NCBI GenBank assembly: GCA_024707145.1
Contig: JANQAI010000011.1
Span: 124,001-188,000, forward strand
DNA: 64,000 nt
Direction of reading: 5' to 3'
Origin: Magnetospirillum sp.
GTDB taxonomy: Bacteria > Pseudomonadota > Alphaproteobacteria > Rhodospirillales > Magnetospirillaceae
Shown here piece by piece: positions 1 to 9,210 of the stretch. Every line of letters starts with the position of its first letter. Position 1 is the first letter of the stretch. The translations under genes were made by a program, and so were the position numbers. The notes under the pieces were generated by a model. It was not told the DNA's origin, made no database searches, and saw only the letters and a program-made list of their open reading frames with translations.

Positions 1-972
1 CAGGGCGGCGACCGGCGCTGCCGTGGCTCCGCCGTCCAGCCATACGGCGGTGGGGCGGAACGAAGGCGCCGTGGGCGGCGGCGGCACCTGAGCGCCGTCC
101 TTGTCATAGACGTAGAAGCCGCGCCCGCTCTTACGGCCGAGCAATCCCGCGTCCAACCGTTGGGCGGTGATGGGGGAAGGGCGGAAGCGCGGTTCGTGAT
201 AGAACTGCGTATAGACCGATTCCATCACCGGATGGGAGACGTCCAGGCCGGTAAGGTCGAGCAATTCGAAGGGGCCCATGCGGAAGCCGGCGGCTCCCTT
301 CAGCACGCGGTCGATATCGGGGACCTCGGCCACGCCCTCGCTCAGAATGCGCAGGGCCTCGGTGCCGAAACCGCGGCCGGCATGGTTGACGATGAAACCG
401 GGGGTGTCTTTGGCGCGCACTGGGCGATGTCCCATGCGGCGTGCCAGGGCGGTCAGCGCGTCGGCCGCCCATGTCTCGGTCATCACACCAGCGATGACCT
501 CGACCACCTTCATCAGCGGTACAGGATTGAAGAAATGGAAGCCGGCAACCCTGCCGGGCAGACGACAGGCCCGAGCGATCGAGGTCACCGACAGCGACGA
601 GGTGTTGGTCGCCAGCAGGCAATCGTCGCGCACCACGGTTTCCAGACGGGTCATCAGCTCCTGCTTGGCCTCGATTTTCTCGACGATGGCCTCCACCACC
701 ACATGGCAGGGCGATAGCTCCGAAAAATCTTCGGCCACAGACAGCCGTGCCGCCGCGGCGTCACGCTCGGCGGCACCCAGCTTGCCCTTCTCGGCCAACT
801 TGCTCAGCATTCCCTCGACATAGATGCGGGCTTCCTGGGCCGCCCCCGGTCGGCTGTCCAGCAGGATCACGCGGCACCCGCCAAGGGCCGCGATCTGGGC
901 GATGCCGCGGCCCATGATGCCGGTGCCGACGATGCCGAGGGTCAGGTCGGGGCGATCGACGTCCAAAGTCAT
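1..972 (-). CDS. 3-hydroxyacyl-CoA dehydrogenase, C-terminus cut by window edge
   Basis: Oxidises 3-hydroxyacyl-CoA to 3-ketoacyl-CoA with NAD+ in beta-oxidation-type pathways. The 324 visible codons begin with a short leader and then the Rossmann motif GIVGTGIMGRGIA (GxGxxG, about residues 13-25). The family signature HFFNPVPLMKVVEVI lies about residues 140-155, and the start of the helical C-terminal domain follows (KDTPGFIVN). The ATG is preceded by GGGGAAG and lies 2 nt after the stop of the enoyl-CoA hydratase gene, so both are one transcript and the products catalyse consecutive steps. PaaH/PaaC-type enzymes of about 500 residues carry a second C-terminal domain; whether this one does is outside the window. 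Confidence 0.9.
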   Translation of the reverse strand, partial: MTLDVDRPDLTLGIVGTGIMGRGIAQIAALGGCRVILLDSRPGAAQEARIYVEGMLSKLAEKGKLGAAERDAAAARLSVAEDFSELSPCHVVVEAIVEKIEAKQELMTRLETVVRDDCLLATNTSSLSVTSIARACRLPGRVAGFHFFNPVPLMKVVEVIAGVMTETWAADALTALARRMGHRPVRAKDTPGFIVNHAGRGFGTEALRILSEGVAEVPDIDRVLKGAAGFRMGPFELLDLTGLDVSHPVMESVYTQFYHEPRFRPSPITAQRLDAGLLGRKSGRGFYVYDKDGAQVPPPPTAPSFRPTAVWLDGGATAAPVAAL

Positions 973-974
973 GC

Positions 975-1745
975 TTACTTCCCCTCGTAGACGGGCTTGC
1001 GCTTTTCGATGAAGGCCTGCATGCCTTCCTTTTGGTCGCGCGTATCGAACAGCAACTGGAAAGCCTTGCGCTCCAGCATCAGCGCGGTGTCCAGCGAAGC
1101 GTCCTGGCCGGCCAGCAGCACCTCTTTGATCTGCTGCACCGCCAGCGGCGGCATGCGGCTGATGGTCTTGGCGATGTCGAGCGCCGCAGCCAATACCTCG
1201 GCGTCGGGCACCACCTTGCTGGCCAGCCCCATAACGCCGGCTTCGATCCCGCTCACTGCTTGGCCGGTGAGCGCCATCAGCATGGCCTTGTACTTGCCTA
1301 CCGCGCGGGTCAGCCGCTGGGTGCCGCCGGCACCGGGCATGATGCCGACGCGGATTTCCGGCTGCGAAAAGCTGGCGTTTTCGCCGGCCACGATGATGTC
1401 GGCATGCATGGCCAGTTCGCAGCCGCCGCCCCAGGCGTAACCGTTGACCGCCGCGATCAGCGGCTTGGGAAACTGCGCGATGGCCCGCCACAGCAGATGA
1501 TTGCGCCGCAGCATCATGTCGGCGGCGCCGGCTTCGGCCATGTCCTTGATGTCGGCACCGGCGGCAAAGGCTTCCTGGTTGCCGGTCAGGACGGCGGCGC
1601 GCACGCCACCTTCTTCCGCCAGGGCGGTCAGGTGTTCAGCCAACTGGCGGCGAACTTCGGCGTTGAGCGCGTTTTTCGCCTCCGGGCGGTTGATCCTCAG
1701 CAGAGCGACCCCGTCGAGCGGGTGCTCCAGCAAGACCTCGGACAT
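975..1745 (-). CDS. Enoyl-CoA hydratase/isomerase (crotonase) family protein
   Basis: Cytosolic hydratase adding water to 2-enoyl-CoA, 256 residues, a normal crotonase length. The CoA/oxyanion-hole segment AGADIKDMA is about residues 62-70. Both catalytic glutamates of true hydratases are present: E110 in GGGCEL and E130 in QPEIRVG, followed by PGAGGTQRL. The start lies 19 bp from a palindrome in the divergent intergenic region, so IclR-type control is likely. Downstream (2 nt) is the 3-hydroxyacyl-CoA dehydrogenase that would use its product. It resembles PaaF-type hydratases, but nothing in the sequence fixes the acyl chain. Confidence 0.9.
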   Translation of the reverse strand: MSEVLLEHPLDGVALLRINRPEAKNALNAEVRRQLAEHLTALAEEGGVRAAVLTGNQEAFAAGADIKDMAEAGAADMMLRRNHLLWRAIAQFPKPLIAAVNGYAWGGGCELAMHADIIVAGENASFSQPEIRVGIMPGAGGTQRLTRAVGKYKAMLMALTGQAVSGIEAGVMGLASKVVPDAEVLAAALDIAKTISRMPPLAVQQIKEVLLAGQDASLDTALMLERKAFQLLFDTRDQKEGMQAFIEKRKPVYEGK

Positions 1746-1763
1746 GGCTTCCTCGCTATTTAA

Positions 1764-1792
1764 TTTCGCTGTGCGAAACTATATTTCGCTGT
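1764..1792. promoter_or_regulatory. Candidate IclR operator in the divergent promoter region
   Basis: A perfect inverted repeat TTTCGC-TGT-GCGAAA (1764-1778) is followed exactly 20 bp later by a second half-site TTTCGCTGT (1784-1792), i.e. two helical turns apart. A perfect -35-like TTGACA (plus strand) starts at 1794. On the minus strand a TATAGT hexamer sits between the two sites, so a bound dimer could occlude the promoter of the hydratase-dehydrogenase operon. IclR-family proteins bind short palindromes of this kind. Assignment to the adjacent regulator is inference. Confidence 0.55.
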
Positions 1793-1875
1793 ATTGACAG
1801 CCTCACCCTAATTCTGCGAGGATCAATTGGCAATCGCTTTTTCGCGAAGAAAAACGGCGAGAAAAATAACGGGAG

Positions 1876-2688
1876 ATGTCCATGGCCGGCATCGGCGATG
1901 TTGTTGATTCCGATGAGGAAGAATCGAAGGATCGCATGTTTGTCACCGCGCTTGCGCGGGGACTTGATGTCCTTAGGTCTTTCACGTCGGGAGAGGCTTT
2001 GCTTGGAAATCAGGAAATTTCTAAGCGGACTGGACTTCCGAAGCCGACTGTTTGTCGGATGACCCACACGCTGACAAAACTTGGATACCTGCGTTTCAAC
2101 AGCCGGCTGGAGAAGTATCAACTGGGCACGGCGGTGCTGTCCCTTGGATATTCCGCGCTCGCCGGCATGGATATCCGTCAGATTGCGCGTCCGTTCATGC
2201 AGGAGATGGCCAACGCCACCAATGCGTCGGTGTCACTGGGCAGCCGCGACCGCACGTCGATGATTTACGTGGAGAGCTGCCGTGGTCAGGGGCCGGTGAC
2301 GCTTCGTCTCGACGTCGGCTCACGCATTCCCCTCGCCACCACCGCCATGGGGCGGGCCTATCTCGCCACCATTGCCGAAGAAGAACGCTCTGCGCTGATG
2401 GACGAACTGAAGGCTCGCCATGCCGAGGATTGGCCGGCCATCAGCCGCGGCATCGAGCAGGCGCTCAAGGACTACGCAGATTTCGGCTTCACCATGTCCA
2501 CGGGCGAATGGCAGCCGGAAATCCATGCGGTCGGCCGGGCGATCGCTCTTCCCGACAACGGTGGAATCCTGGCTTTCAACTGCGGCGGTGCGGCCTTCCT
2601 CATGCCCCGCGACAAGCTCGAATCCGATTACGGACCACAACTGCTCGAAACGGTGCGGCGCGTCGAAGCCGCGCTGTCGAGACCATAA
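1876..2688 (+). CDS. IclR family transcriptional regulator
   Basis: 270-residue regulator with an N-terminal winged helix-turn-helix (about residues 23-80; recognition helix around QEISKRTGLPKPTVCRM) and a C-terminal IclR effector domain (about 95-265; RLDVGSRIPLATTAMGRAYLA is the usual ligand-pocket entrance). It probably senses an aromatic or organic acid or its CoA ester and controls the divergent hydratase/dehydrogenase operon and the downstream catabolic run. ATG 1876 was chosen because GGGAG lies immediately upstream. The first 20 residues are acidic and non-conserved, so a later start (GTG or ATG near 1884-1936) is possible. Confidence 0.9.
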   Translation: MSMAGIGDVVDSDEEESKDRMFVTALARGLDVLRSFTSGEALLGNQEISKRTGLPKPTVCRMTHTLTKLGYLRFNSRLEKYQLGTAVLSLGYSALAGMDIRQIARPFMQEMANATNASVSLGSRDRTSMIYVESCRGQGPVTLRLDVGSRIPLATTAMGRAYLATIAEEERSALMDELKARHAEDWPAISRGIEQALKDYADFGFTMSTGEWQPEIHAVGRAIALPDNGGILAFNCGGAAFLMPRDKLESDYGPQLLETVRRVEAALSRP

Positions 2689-2712
2689 CAAATCCCGAGG
2701 AGCCCCAAGAAG

Positions 2713-3864
2713 ATGATCAGAGATCAGGAAACCCTGAACCAGTTGCTGGCGACCGTTTCGCGTTTCGTGCGCGAGCGGCTGGTGCCCAACGAGGAACGCA
2801 TCGCCGAGGAGGACCGTGTTCCCGACGATATCGTCCGCGACATGCGTGAACTGGGGCTGTTCGGCCTGTCCCTGCCGGAGGAATACGGCGGTCTCGGGCT
2901 GACCATGGAGGAGGAAGTCAGCGTCGCCTTCGAACTCGGCCAGACCTCACCGGCTTTTCGTTCGCTGATGGGCACCAACAACGGCATCGGCGGGCAGGGA
3001 ATCGTCATCGATGGAACGCAGGAACAGAAGGATAAGTGGCTGCCCAAGCTGGCCAGCGGCGAGATCATCGGTTCGTTCGCGTTGACCGAACCCAATGCCG
3101 GCTCGGATGCGGCGTCGTTGCGGAGTTCCGCCCGGCGGGATGGCGATCACTACGTTCTGAACGGTACCAAGCGGTTCATTACCAATGCCCCCCACGCCCA
3201 CATCTACACGGTGATGGCGCGGACCAATCCCGAGGACAAGGGGGCCGGCGGCATCTCCGCCTTCATTGTCGAGCGCGGCACGCCCGGCCTGTCGCTGGGC
3301 AAGATCGACAAGAAGATGGGCCAGAAAGGCAGCCATACCTGCGACGTCATCTTCGAGGACTGCCGGGTGCCGGCCGCCAACATCATTGGCGGCAAGGAAG
3401 GGCAGGGCTTCAAGACCGCCATGAAGGTGCTTGATCGTGGCCGCCTGCACATCGCCGCCGTCTGCGTCGGCGTGGCCGAGCGCCTGATCCGCGAATCGGT
3501 GAAGTATGCCAGCGAGCGCGTTCAGTTCGGCAAGCCCATCGCCGAGTTCCAATTGATCCAGGCCATGCTGGCGGACAGTCGGAGCGAGGCTTATGCGGCG
3601 CGTTCCATGGTGCAGGACGCCGCGCGGCGCAAGGATGCCGGTGAGAACGTCTCGACCGAGGCCGCGTGCTGCAAGCTGTTCGCTTCTGAGATGGTCGGGC
3701 GCGTGGCCGACCGCGCGGTGCAAATTCACGGCGGCGCCGGCTATATCGCGGAATACTGCGTGGAACGTTTCTATCGTGACGTCCGTCTGTTCCGCATCTA
3801 CGAGGGCACCTCCCAGATCCAGCAACTGGTGATCGCCAGGAACATGCTGCGGGAGTCGGCCTGA
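2713..3864 (+). CDS. Acyl-CoA dehydrogenase
   Basis: FAD-dependent dehydrogenase making 2-enoyl-CoA, 383 residues as usual. The three-domain order is clear: N-terminal helical domain (1-115), beta domain with the signature FALTEPNAGSDAASL (about 125-139), and C-terminal helical domain with QIHGGAGYIAEYCVERFYRD (second family signature). The catalytic base is E364 in IYEGTSQIQ. Electrons would go to ETF. The gene follows the IclR gene by 24 nt and its TGA overlaps the ATG of the acyl-CoA ligase by one base, indicating translational coupling. It feeds the hydratase/dehydrogenase pair encoded on the other strand. Confidence 0.95.
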   Translation: MIRDQETLNQLLATVSRFVRERLVPNEERIAEEDRVPDDIVRDMRELGLFGLSLPEEYGGLGLTMEEEVSVAFELGQTSPAFRSLMGTNNGIGGQGIVIDGTQEQKDKWLPKLASGEIIGSFALTEPNAGSDAASLRSSARRDGDHYVLNGTKRFITNAPHAHIYTVMARTNPEDKGAGGISAFIVERGTPGLSLGKIDKKMGQKGSHTCDVIFEDCRVPAANIIGGKEGQGFKTAMKVLDRGRLHIAAVCVGVAERLIRESVKYASERVQFGKPIAEFQLIQAMLADSRSEAYAARSMVQDAARRKDAGENVSTEAACCKLFASEMVGRVADRAVQIHGGAGYIAEYCVERFYRDVRLFRIYEGTSQIQQLVIARNMLRESA

Positions 3865-5426
3865 TGGTTCCAGTCGAAGACCTCCTGGCGGGGTTGCCGG
3901 CTCGGATCAGCCATCTGCTGTGGCGGCGGGAGGAGCGGAGCCCCGAAGCTCCCGCTCTGTGCCATGGCAGCTTGGTCTGGTCCTTCCGCCAACTCGCGGA
4001 TGCCGTGCGCGAAACCCGCGCACTGCTGGTCGAACTCGGGTTTCGCCCGGGCGATCGGTTGATGGTGGTCAACGAGAACTGCCTGGCCCTGTGCGTGCTG
4101 ATCCTCGCCGCAGCGGACCTGGATGTATGGGTGGCGATCATCAATGCTCGCCTGTCCGCCCGCGAGGTCGACACCATCCGTGACCATTGCGGCGCCCGCC
4201 GGGTGTTCTACACCGCCGAGGTTTCACGCGATGCCGCCGGGCATGCCGAACGTCATCGGGCGCAGGTCCAGTCCTTGCCCCATCTCGGCCGGATTGCCAT
4301 AGGGACGCTGAACGAAGGCGCCGTGCCGGAGCCGGTGGAATCTTCGGGGGCGGATCAGGTAGCTGCGCTGATCTACACCTCGGGCACCACCGGCACGCCC
4401 AAGGGGGTCATGCTGACCCACCGCAACATCATGTTCATCGGCGCGGTGTCCAGTGGCATCCGGGGCCTGGCGCCGGACGACCGCGTCTATGGCGTGCTGC
4501 CCATGTCCCATGTCTATGGCCTGTCCTCGGTGTTCGTCGGGACGCTGTACGCTGGCGCCTGTCTGCATGTGGTCGCCAAATTTTCGCCGGACACCGTGTT
4601 GGCCGACCTGCGCTCGGGCATCACCGTGCTGCAGGGTGTGCCGGCCATGTTCGCGAAGCTGCTGGAACATGTGAAGGCGGCCGGCGCCAGAGTCGAGGCG
4701 CCTAGCCTTCGGTTGATCGCCGGCGGCGGCTCACCTCTCGATCCGGTCATCAAGGCCGAAACGGAGGCCTTGTTCGGATTACCTTTGCATAACGGCTACG
4801 GGCTGACCGAGGCATCTCCGACCATTGCCCAGACCCGTCTGCATCAGCCGCGCAAGGACTGCTCGGTGGGACTGGTGATGCCGGGGGTGGAAATCCGCAT
4901 TCTCGGGCAGGATTCCCGGTCGGTGCCGCAGGGCGAGGTCGGCGAATTGTGGGCGCGCGGTCCCGGGATCATGAAGGGGTACTACCGCGCACCGGAGATG
5001 ACCGTTCGGGTGATCGATGCCGAAGGTTGGCTGAACACCGGAGATTTCGCGCGGGAGGGGGCGGATGGAAGCCTCTTCATCGTCGGCCGTTCCAAGGAAC
5101 TGATCATCCGTTCAGGCTTCAACGTCTATCCGAACGAGGTCGAAGCCGTTCTCAATGCTTTTCCTGGCATCACCCAATCCGCAGTCGTCGGCCGTCCCGC
5201 CGCCGAAGGCAACGAAGAGGTGGTTGCATTCGTCCAAGCTGCCCCGGGAGCGATCATCGATTCCCAGGAGCTATCCAGTTTCGTGACAGCTCAATTAGCT
5301 CCCTACAAACGACCCGCAGAGATCGTGGTGATGGAGCATCTGCCGGCCGGCGCGACCGGAAAAATACTAAAGAACAGACTGGCGGAGATGGCACGCCAGC
5401 ACATCGTCCAAGACATGACAAAATAA
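3864..5426 (+). CDS. AMP-dependent acyl-CoA synthetase (ANL family)
   Basis: 520-residue ligase that adenylates a carboxylic acid and transfers it to CoA. Visible motifs: P-loop YTSGTTGTPKG (171-181), NGYGLTEASP (A5 motif), GWLNTGDFA and GRSKELIIRSGFNVYPNEVE (hinge and A8), and the C-terminal TGKILKNRL with the catalytic lysine. It starts in the stop codon of the acyl-CoA dehydrogenase gene and ends 17 nt before the substrate-binding protein, so it is in the middle of an uptake-activation-oxidation operon. The acid is not identifiable from sequence alone; medium-chain, aromatic or dicarboxylic acids are all possible. Confidence 0.92.
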   Translation: MVPVEDLLAGLPARISHLLWRREERSPEAPALCHGSLVWSFRQLADAVRETRALLVELGFRPGDRLMVVNENCLALCVLILAAADLDVWVAIINARLSAREVDTIRDHCGARRVFYTAEVSRDAAGHAERHRAQVQSLPHLGRIAIGTLNEGAVPEPVESSGADQVAALIYTSGTTGTPKGVMLTHRNIMFIGAVSSGIRGLAPDDRVYGVLPMSHVYGLSSVFVGTLYAGACLHVVAKFSPDTVLADLRSGITVLQGVPAMFAKLLEHVKAAGARVEAPSLRLIAGGGSPLDPVIKAETEALFGLPLHNGYGLTEASPTIAQTRLHQPRKDCSVGLVMPGVEIRILGQDSRSVPQGEVGELWARGPGIMKGYYRAPEMTVRVIDAEGWLNTGDFAREGADGSLFIVGRSKELIIRSGFNVYPNEVEAVLNAFPGITQSAVVGRPAAEGNEEVVAFVQAAPGAIIDSQELSSFVTAQLAPYKRPAEIVVMEHLPAGATGKILKNRLAEMARQHIVQDMTK

Positions 5427-5443
5427 TCGAATGAGGAGGAAAC

Positions 5444-6606
5444 ATGTCCAAGATCCAGAAAGCCTCAGCGATTGCGCTGGCTCTCGTCCTGTCCTTTTCC
5501 AGCGCCTATGCGGCTGAACTCAAGATCGGCTCCGAGGTGCCGCTGACCGGCAACCTTGCTCGAGTCGGCACTGCCATGAATGAAGGCATCCAGGTGGCAG
5601 CTGAGATGTTCAACAAGCAGAACGGCAAGCATACCGTCAAGATCGTGACGATGGATGATGAATCCTCGCCCGCCAAAGCGGTGGCGGCGGTGGAGAAGCT
5701 GGCTGCGGACGGGGTGGTCGCCTTCACGGGGGGCTACGGCTCCAACATCATCGGTCCGGCGTCGGAAGCGGCGGAAAAACTGGGCAAGGTCTATGTCACC
5801 TCCGGTGGCGTCGCCACCGAACTGACCAAGCGCGGCCTCAAGAACTTCTTCCGAATCAATAATTCCGCGGGCTATGCGCGGGCGCTCGAGGGGCTGTACA
5901 GCGACCTCGGCATCAAGTCCGTCTCGGTCATCTATTCCACCAAGGAGGCCACCGACGAAGTGGCCAAGATGATCGAGAAGGATTGGCTCGCCAAGGGGAT
6001 GAAGGTCACCCTTCACCCGTTCGATCCGTCAATCACGGATTTCAAGCCCATCGTTCACAAAATCAAGCTGCAGGATCGTCCCGAAGCCATCGCCATGATC
6101 GGCTACGAAAACGACTACGTCGGCGTCCTGCGGGCCGCCAAGGTGCTGAAACCCGAAATCAAAATCATTTCGGGCGTGTGGTCGTTGGCAACCGCGAAAA
6201 TGTGGCAGGAGTTTCCGGACCTGATGGAAGGTGTGTGCGGTACCTCGACCCTGTCCTACCCGGCGGAATTCACCACGCCTGAAGCCAAGGAATTCGCCGA
6301 AACCTACCAAAGGATGTTCAACAAAGCTCCGGACTACCTTGGGATATTCGGCTATGTGCAGTCGAAGCTGCTGTTCGAGGCGGTGGCCCGCGCCCAGGAC
6401 ACCGGCACCATCGACAAGGGGGCGTCGCCGAGGAGCTCCGCAAGGCCAACACCATGACCATCATGGGCAAGGTTCGTTTCGACGAAACCGGCGACAATGC
6501 CGAATTCAGCCATCGGATAGGACAGCATCAGAACGGCAAGATCGTCCTGGTCTGGCCGGCGGATGCCGCCACCGGGAGGATGAACTTCCCTGCGGTGCCC
6601 TGGTGA
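5444..6606 (+). CDS. ABC transporter substrate-binding protein (Leu/Ile/Val-type), frameshifted
   Basis: Periplasmic type I binding protein of the LivJ/HAAT class. A signal peptide (MSKIQKASAIALALVLSFSSAYA) is followed by LKIGSEVPLTGNLARVGTAMNEG, the usual opening of this family. One frame runs to 6457, but the conserved C-terminus (GVAEELRKANTMTIMGKVRF ... FPAVPW, stop 6604-6606) is in another frame. Adding one G to the G5 run at 6418-6422 restores one protein of about 387 residues, the normal family length. This is either a sequence error or a recent inactivating deletion. Because all permease genes are intact, error is the simpler reading. It delivers substrate to the LivHMGF proteins encoded next. 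Confidence 0.88.
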
Positions 6607-6618
6607 CCCGTTGAGATG

Positions 6619-6637
6619 GGGGACGCCCCGCGTCCCC
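6619..6637 (+). terminator. Intercistronic hairpin between binding protein and permease
   Basis: GGGGACGC and its complement GCGTCCCC pair across a CCC loop (8-bp stem), followed by TTTCCC. It sits just after the binding-protein stop and before livH. Hairpins here commonly stabilise or attenuate the message so that binding protein exceeds membrane subunits; that role is inference. Confidence 0.5.
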
Positions 6638-6669
6638 TTTCCCAAACACCAGCCCATGGCGGTGATGCA

Positions 6670-7545
6670 ATGTTCGAATTACTTGCGCAATCCTCATTTT
6701 CCGGGGTGTTGGCGGGAGCTTATTACGCCTTGATCGCCCTGGGCCTTGCCCTGGTGTTCGGCACCATGCGGGTGATCAATCTGGCGCATGGCGAGTTGGT
6801 GCTCCTGGCGGGATATGTCGCCTATGCCGCTGAGTCTCGGCTCGGCCTCGATCCCCTTGCCTCCGTGCCCTTGGCCGTCGTCGTCGTCGGTCTGACCAGC
6901 GTGGCCGTCTATGCCCTGCTCAGCCGCATCAGGAAGGATCGCGAACTCAACTCGCTGATCCTGACCTTCGGCATCGGTGTCATCATGACCAATGCGATCC
7001 TGATGATCTGGTCGGCCGATATCCATTCGACCACGGTCCCGTGGTATCACGACGCCACCATCCTGGCCGACACCCTGTTCGCCATGCAGGCCGAACTGCT
7101 GTTTGCCGTGTTCGGCATCGTCCTGGTGGCGGGCGTCTGGTGGTGGTTGGAGAAAACTTGGTATGGCCGTGCCCTCCGGGCGGTGGCCTCCAACCGCGAC
7201 GCAGCCAAGCTGATGGGCATCAACCCGCAGATGACCGAAGTGCTGTCCTTCTCCGTGGCCGGCCTGCTGGCCACCGTAGCCGGTATTGCCATCTTCACCG
7301 GCAAGGTTATCCAGCCCTCGCTCGGCCATCACCTGACCATCAAGGCTTTCATCATCACCGTATTGGCGGGCATGGGTTCGGTTCCTGGCGTGCTGCTTGG
7401 AGCTCTGTTGCTGGGCATTGTCGAGAGTCTAACCGTCACCTTGGCTTCGTCTGCGCTTCAGGAACTGGCCGGCATGGTGTTGTTCCTGGTCGTCTTGCTG
7501 ATCATGCCATCCGGCCTGTTCGGCCGGGCCAGGAGGCGCGGATGA
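6670..7545 (+). CDS. livH: Branched-chain amino acid-type ABC transporter permease LivH
   Basis: 291-residue inner-membrane permease with about eight hydrophobic segments. The typical opening FSGVLAGAYYALIALGLALV and the motif INLAHGEL (about residues 38-45) are diagnostic of LivH. The family loop GRALRAVASNRDAAKLMGIN contacts the ATPases. ATG 6670 was chosen because it starts at the conserved N-terminus; upstream in-frame codons encode nothing conserved and overlap the hairpin. Its stop overlaps the livM start. In this context the transporter probably imports the organic acid used by the surrounding catabolic genes rather than an amino acid (inference). Confidence 0.93.
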   Translation: MFELLAQSSFSGVLAGAYYALIALGLALVFGTMRVINLAHGELVLLAGYVAYAAESRLGLDPLASVPLAVVVVGLTSVAVYALLSRIRKDRELNSLILTFGIGVIMTNAILMIWSADIHSTTVPWYHDATILADTLFAMQAELLFAVFGIVLVAGVWWWLEKTWYGRALRAVASNRDAAKLMGINPQMTEVLSFSVAGLLATVAGIAIFTGKVIQPSLGHHLTIKAFIITVLAGMGSVPGVLLGALLLGIVESLTVTLASSALQELAGMVLFLVVLLIMPSGLFGRARRRG

Positions 7546-8510
7546 AGACCGCACGTACTCTGGCGTTGCTGGCGCTGTGCTACGTCGTTGTGCCGCTGGC
7601 GCTGGGCGACAACCACTACGTCATCAGCCTGATTGTCGCGGCCTTGACGATCGGCGGCATCGCGCTGGCTTGGGCCATGCTGGGCAATCTGGGAGGCATG
7701 GTCAGTTTCGGCCATGCCGCCTTCTTCGGGGTCGGTTCCTATGCTTCGGCATTGCTGAGCATGAAGGCCGGGTGGCCCATCTTTCCCGCCATGATCGCGG
7801 CCGGCGTGGCCGCCTCGGTGGCTTCAATCGCCACCATGCCGGCACTGCGCTTGCGCGGTCCCTATTTCGCCTTGGCGATCCTGGCTTATGCCGAAATCTT
7901 CCGTATCCTGGCCACGGAACTTAAGTGGCTCACCGGTGGCGCTGCCGGCATCCTGTCCATTCCGCGTCTGCCGGTAATATTCGGGGTCGATTTCGGCACC
8001 AAGGTTGGCGGCTACTTCGTGGTGGTGACACTGGTGCTGGCGACCGTCGGCGTTTATCACCTGATCCGCCGCAGTCCGCAAGGCCTGGCGCTGAAGGCCA
8101 TGCACGACAGCGAGGACGCCACCCGTGTGGTGGGTGTCAACGCCACCATGCTGAAGGCGCTGATGCTGTTGGTTTCGGCCTTCTTCACGGGCCTGATGGG
8201 AGCGTTCAACGCCCATTACATCAACTTCTTGGAACCCGACTACGCCTTTGCAGGACAATGGACCACCCTGGCCATCGTTTCAGCCATCTTTGGCGGCTAT
8301 CGCACCCTTTATGGTCCCCTCGTTGGTGCGGTGATGGTCTATCTGGTGGACCAGTTGGTGTTCAAGCCGATCCTGCCGCAAGGCCATCAGCTCATCCTCG
8401 GCGCATTGCTGGGCGCCATGGTGCTGTTCAGTCCGGGTGGGTTGATGCCGTGGCTGATGGCTTGGCCCAAGAAGCGGATCAGGAAGGAGGTCGCCCATGC
8501 TCAGGCTTGA
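7542..8510 (+). CDS. livM: Branched-chain amino acid-type ABC transporter permease LivM
   Basis: 322-residue permease partner of LivH. LivM signatures: GNLGGMVSFGHAAFFGVGSYA (about residues 48-68), LRLRGPYFALAILAYAE, and ALKAMHDSEDATRVVGVN, the EAA-like loop that docks on the ATPases. Starts with ATG overlapping the livH stop (ATGA) and runs 14 nt into livG, so all four transporter subunits are translationally coupled. Confidence 0.93.
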   Translation: MKTARTLALLALCYVVVPLALGDNHYVISLIVAALTIGGIALAWAMLGNLGGMVSFGHAAFFGVGSYASALLSMKAGWPIFPAMIAAGVAASVASIATMPALRLRGPYFALAILAYAEIFRILATELKWLTGGAAGILSIPRLPVIFGVDFGTKVGGYFVVVTLVLATVGVYHLIRRSPQGLALKAMHDSEDATRVVGVNATMLKALMLLVSAFFTGLMGAFNAHYINFLEPDYAFAGQWTTLAIVSAIFGGYRTLYGPLVGAVMVYLVDQLVFKPILPQGHQLILGALLGAMVLFSPGGLMPWLMAWPKKRIRKEVAHAQA

Positions 8511-9210
8511 CGGAATTACCGTAGCGTTCGGTGGGCTGGTGGCCGTTTCCGATGTCACCTTTACCATGGGCGAGGGCGATATTCTGGGCCTGGTCGGTCC
8601 CAATGGAGCTGGCAAGACCACGCTGTTCAACACAATTTCCGGCCTGGTCCGCCCCAATCAGGGAAAGGCGGCCTTTCTGGGGCATGACCTGGCCGGAATG
8701 CCGACCCACGTCCGCGCCCGCGTCGGCATCGGCCGCGCGTTCCAGGTGCCGCAGCCCATGCACGAACTGACCGTGCGTGAGAACTTGCTGGTTGCCCAAC
8801 GTTTTGCCACCGGCCGGATCGACCCCCAGCGCATCGACGAGATTCTCGATCTTGTCAACCTCGGTCATAAGGCCGAAGCCGAGGCCGCGACCTCGCTGGC
8901 TTTGACGGAGCAGAAGGCGCTGGAAGTCGGCAAGGCGCTGGCGACGTCGCCGAAGCTGCTGATGCTGGACGAGGTGCTGGCAGGGTTGGAGACCGCCGGC
9001 AAGCGTGCCTTCATGCAGACACTGGAGGCTGCACGCCGGCGTTTCAATCTGGCCATGCTGATCATCGAGCACGATATCGAGACGATTTCGCGCCTGTGTC
9101 CCCGTGTGCTGGTCCTCAATTTCGGGCGCCTGATCGCCGATGGCACGCCCGACACCGTGTTCAACGACCCCGAAGTCATCAGGAGCTATACCGGTGGCGA
9201 AGCTGCTTGA
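8497..9210 (+). CDS. livG: ABC transporter ATP-binding protein LivG
   Basis: 237-residue ATPase. Walker A GPNGAGKTTLF is at about residues 34-44, and the Q-loop region contains the LivG-specific GIGRAFQVPQPMHELTVREN. The Walker B region reads LLMLDEVLAGLE, and the H-loop is IIEHDIE. The ABC signature reads SLALTEQKALEVGKAL instead of LSxGQ, so it is degenerate (LT-EQ). In the head-to-tail dimer the LivF signature would complete one ATP site, while the site using this signature may be weak. Start ATG 8497 lies inside the end of livM. Confidence 0.92.
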   Translation: MLRLDGITVAFGGLVAVSDVTFTMGEGDILGLVGPNGAGKTTLFNTISGLVRPNQGKAAFLGHDLAGMPTHVRARVGIGRAFQVPQPMHELTVRENLLVAQRFATGRIDPQRIDEILDLVNLGHKAEAEAATSLALTEQKALEVGKALATSPKLLMLDEVLAGLETAGKRAFMQTLEAARRRFNLAMLIIEHDIETISRLCPRVLVLNFGRLIADGTPDTVFNDPEVIRSYTGGEAA

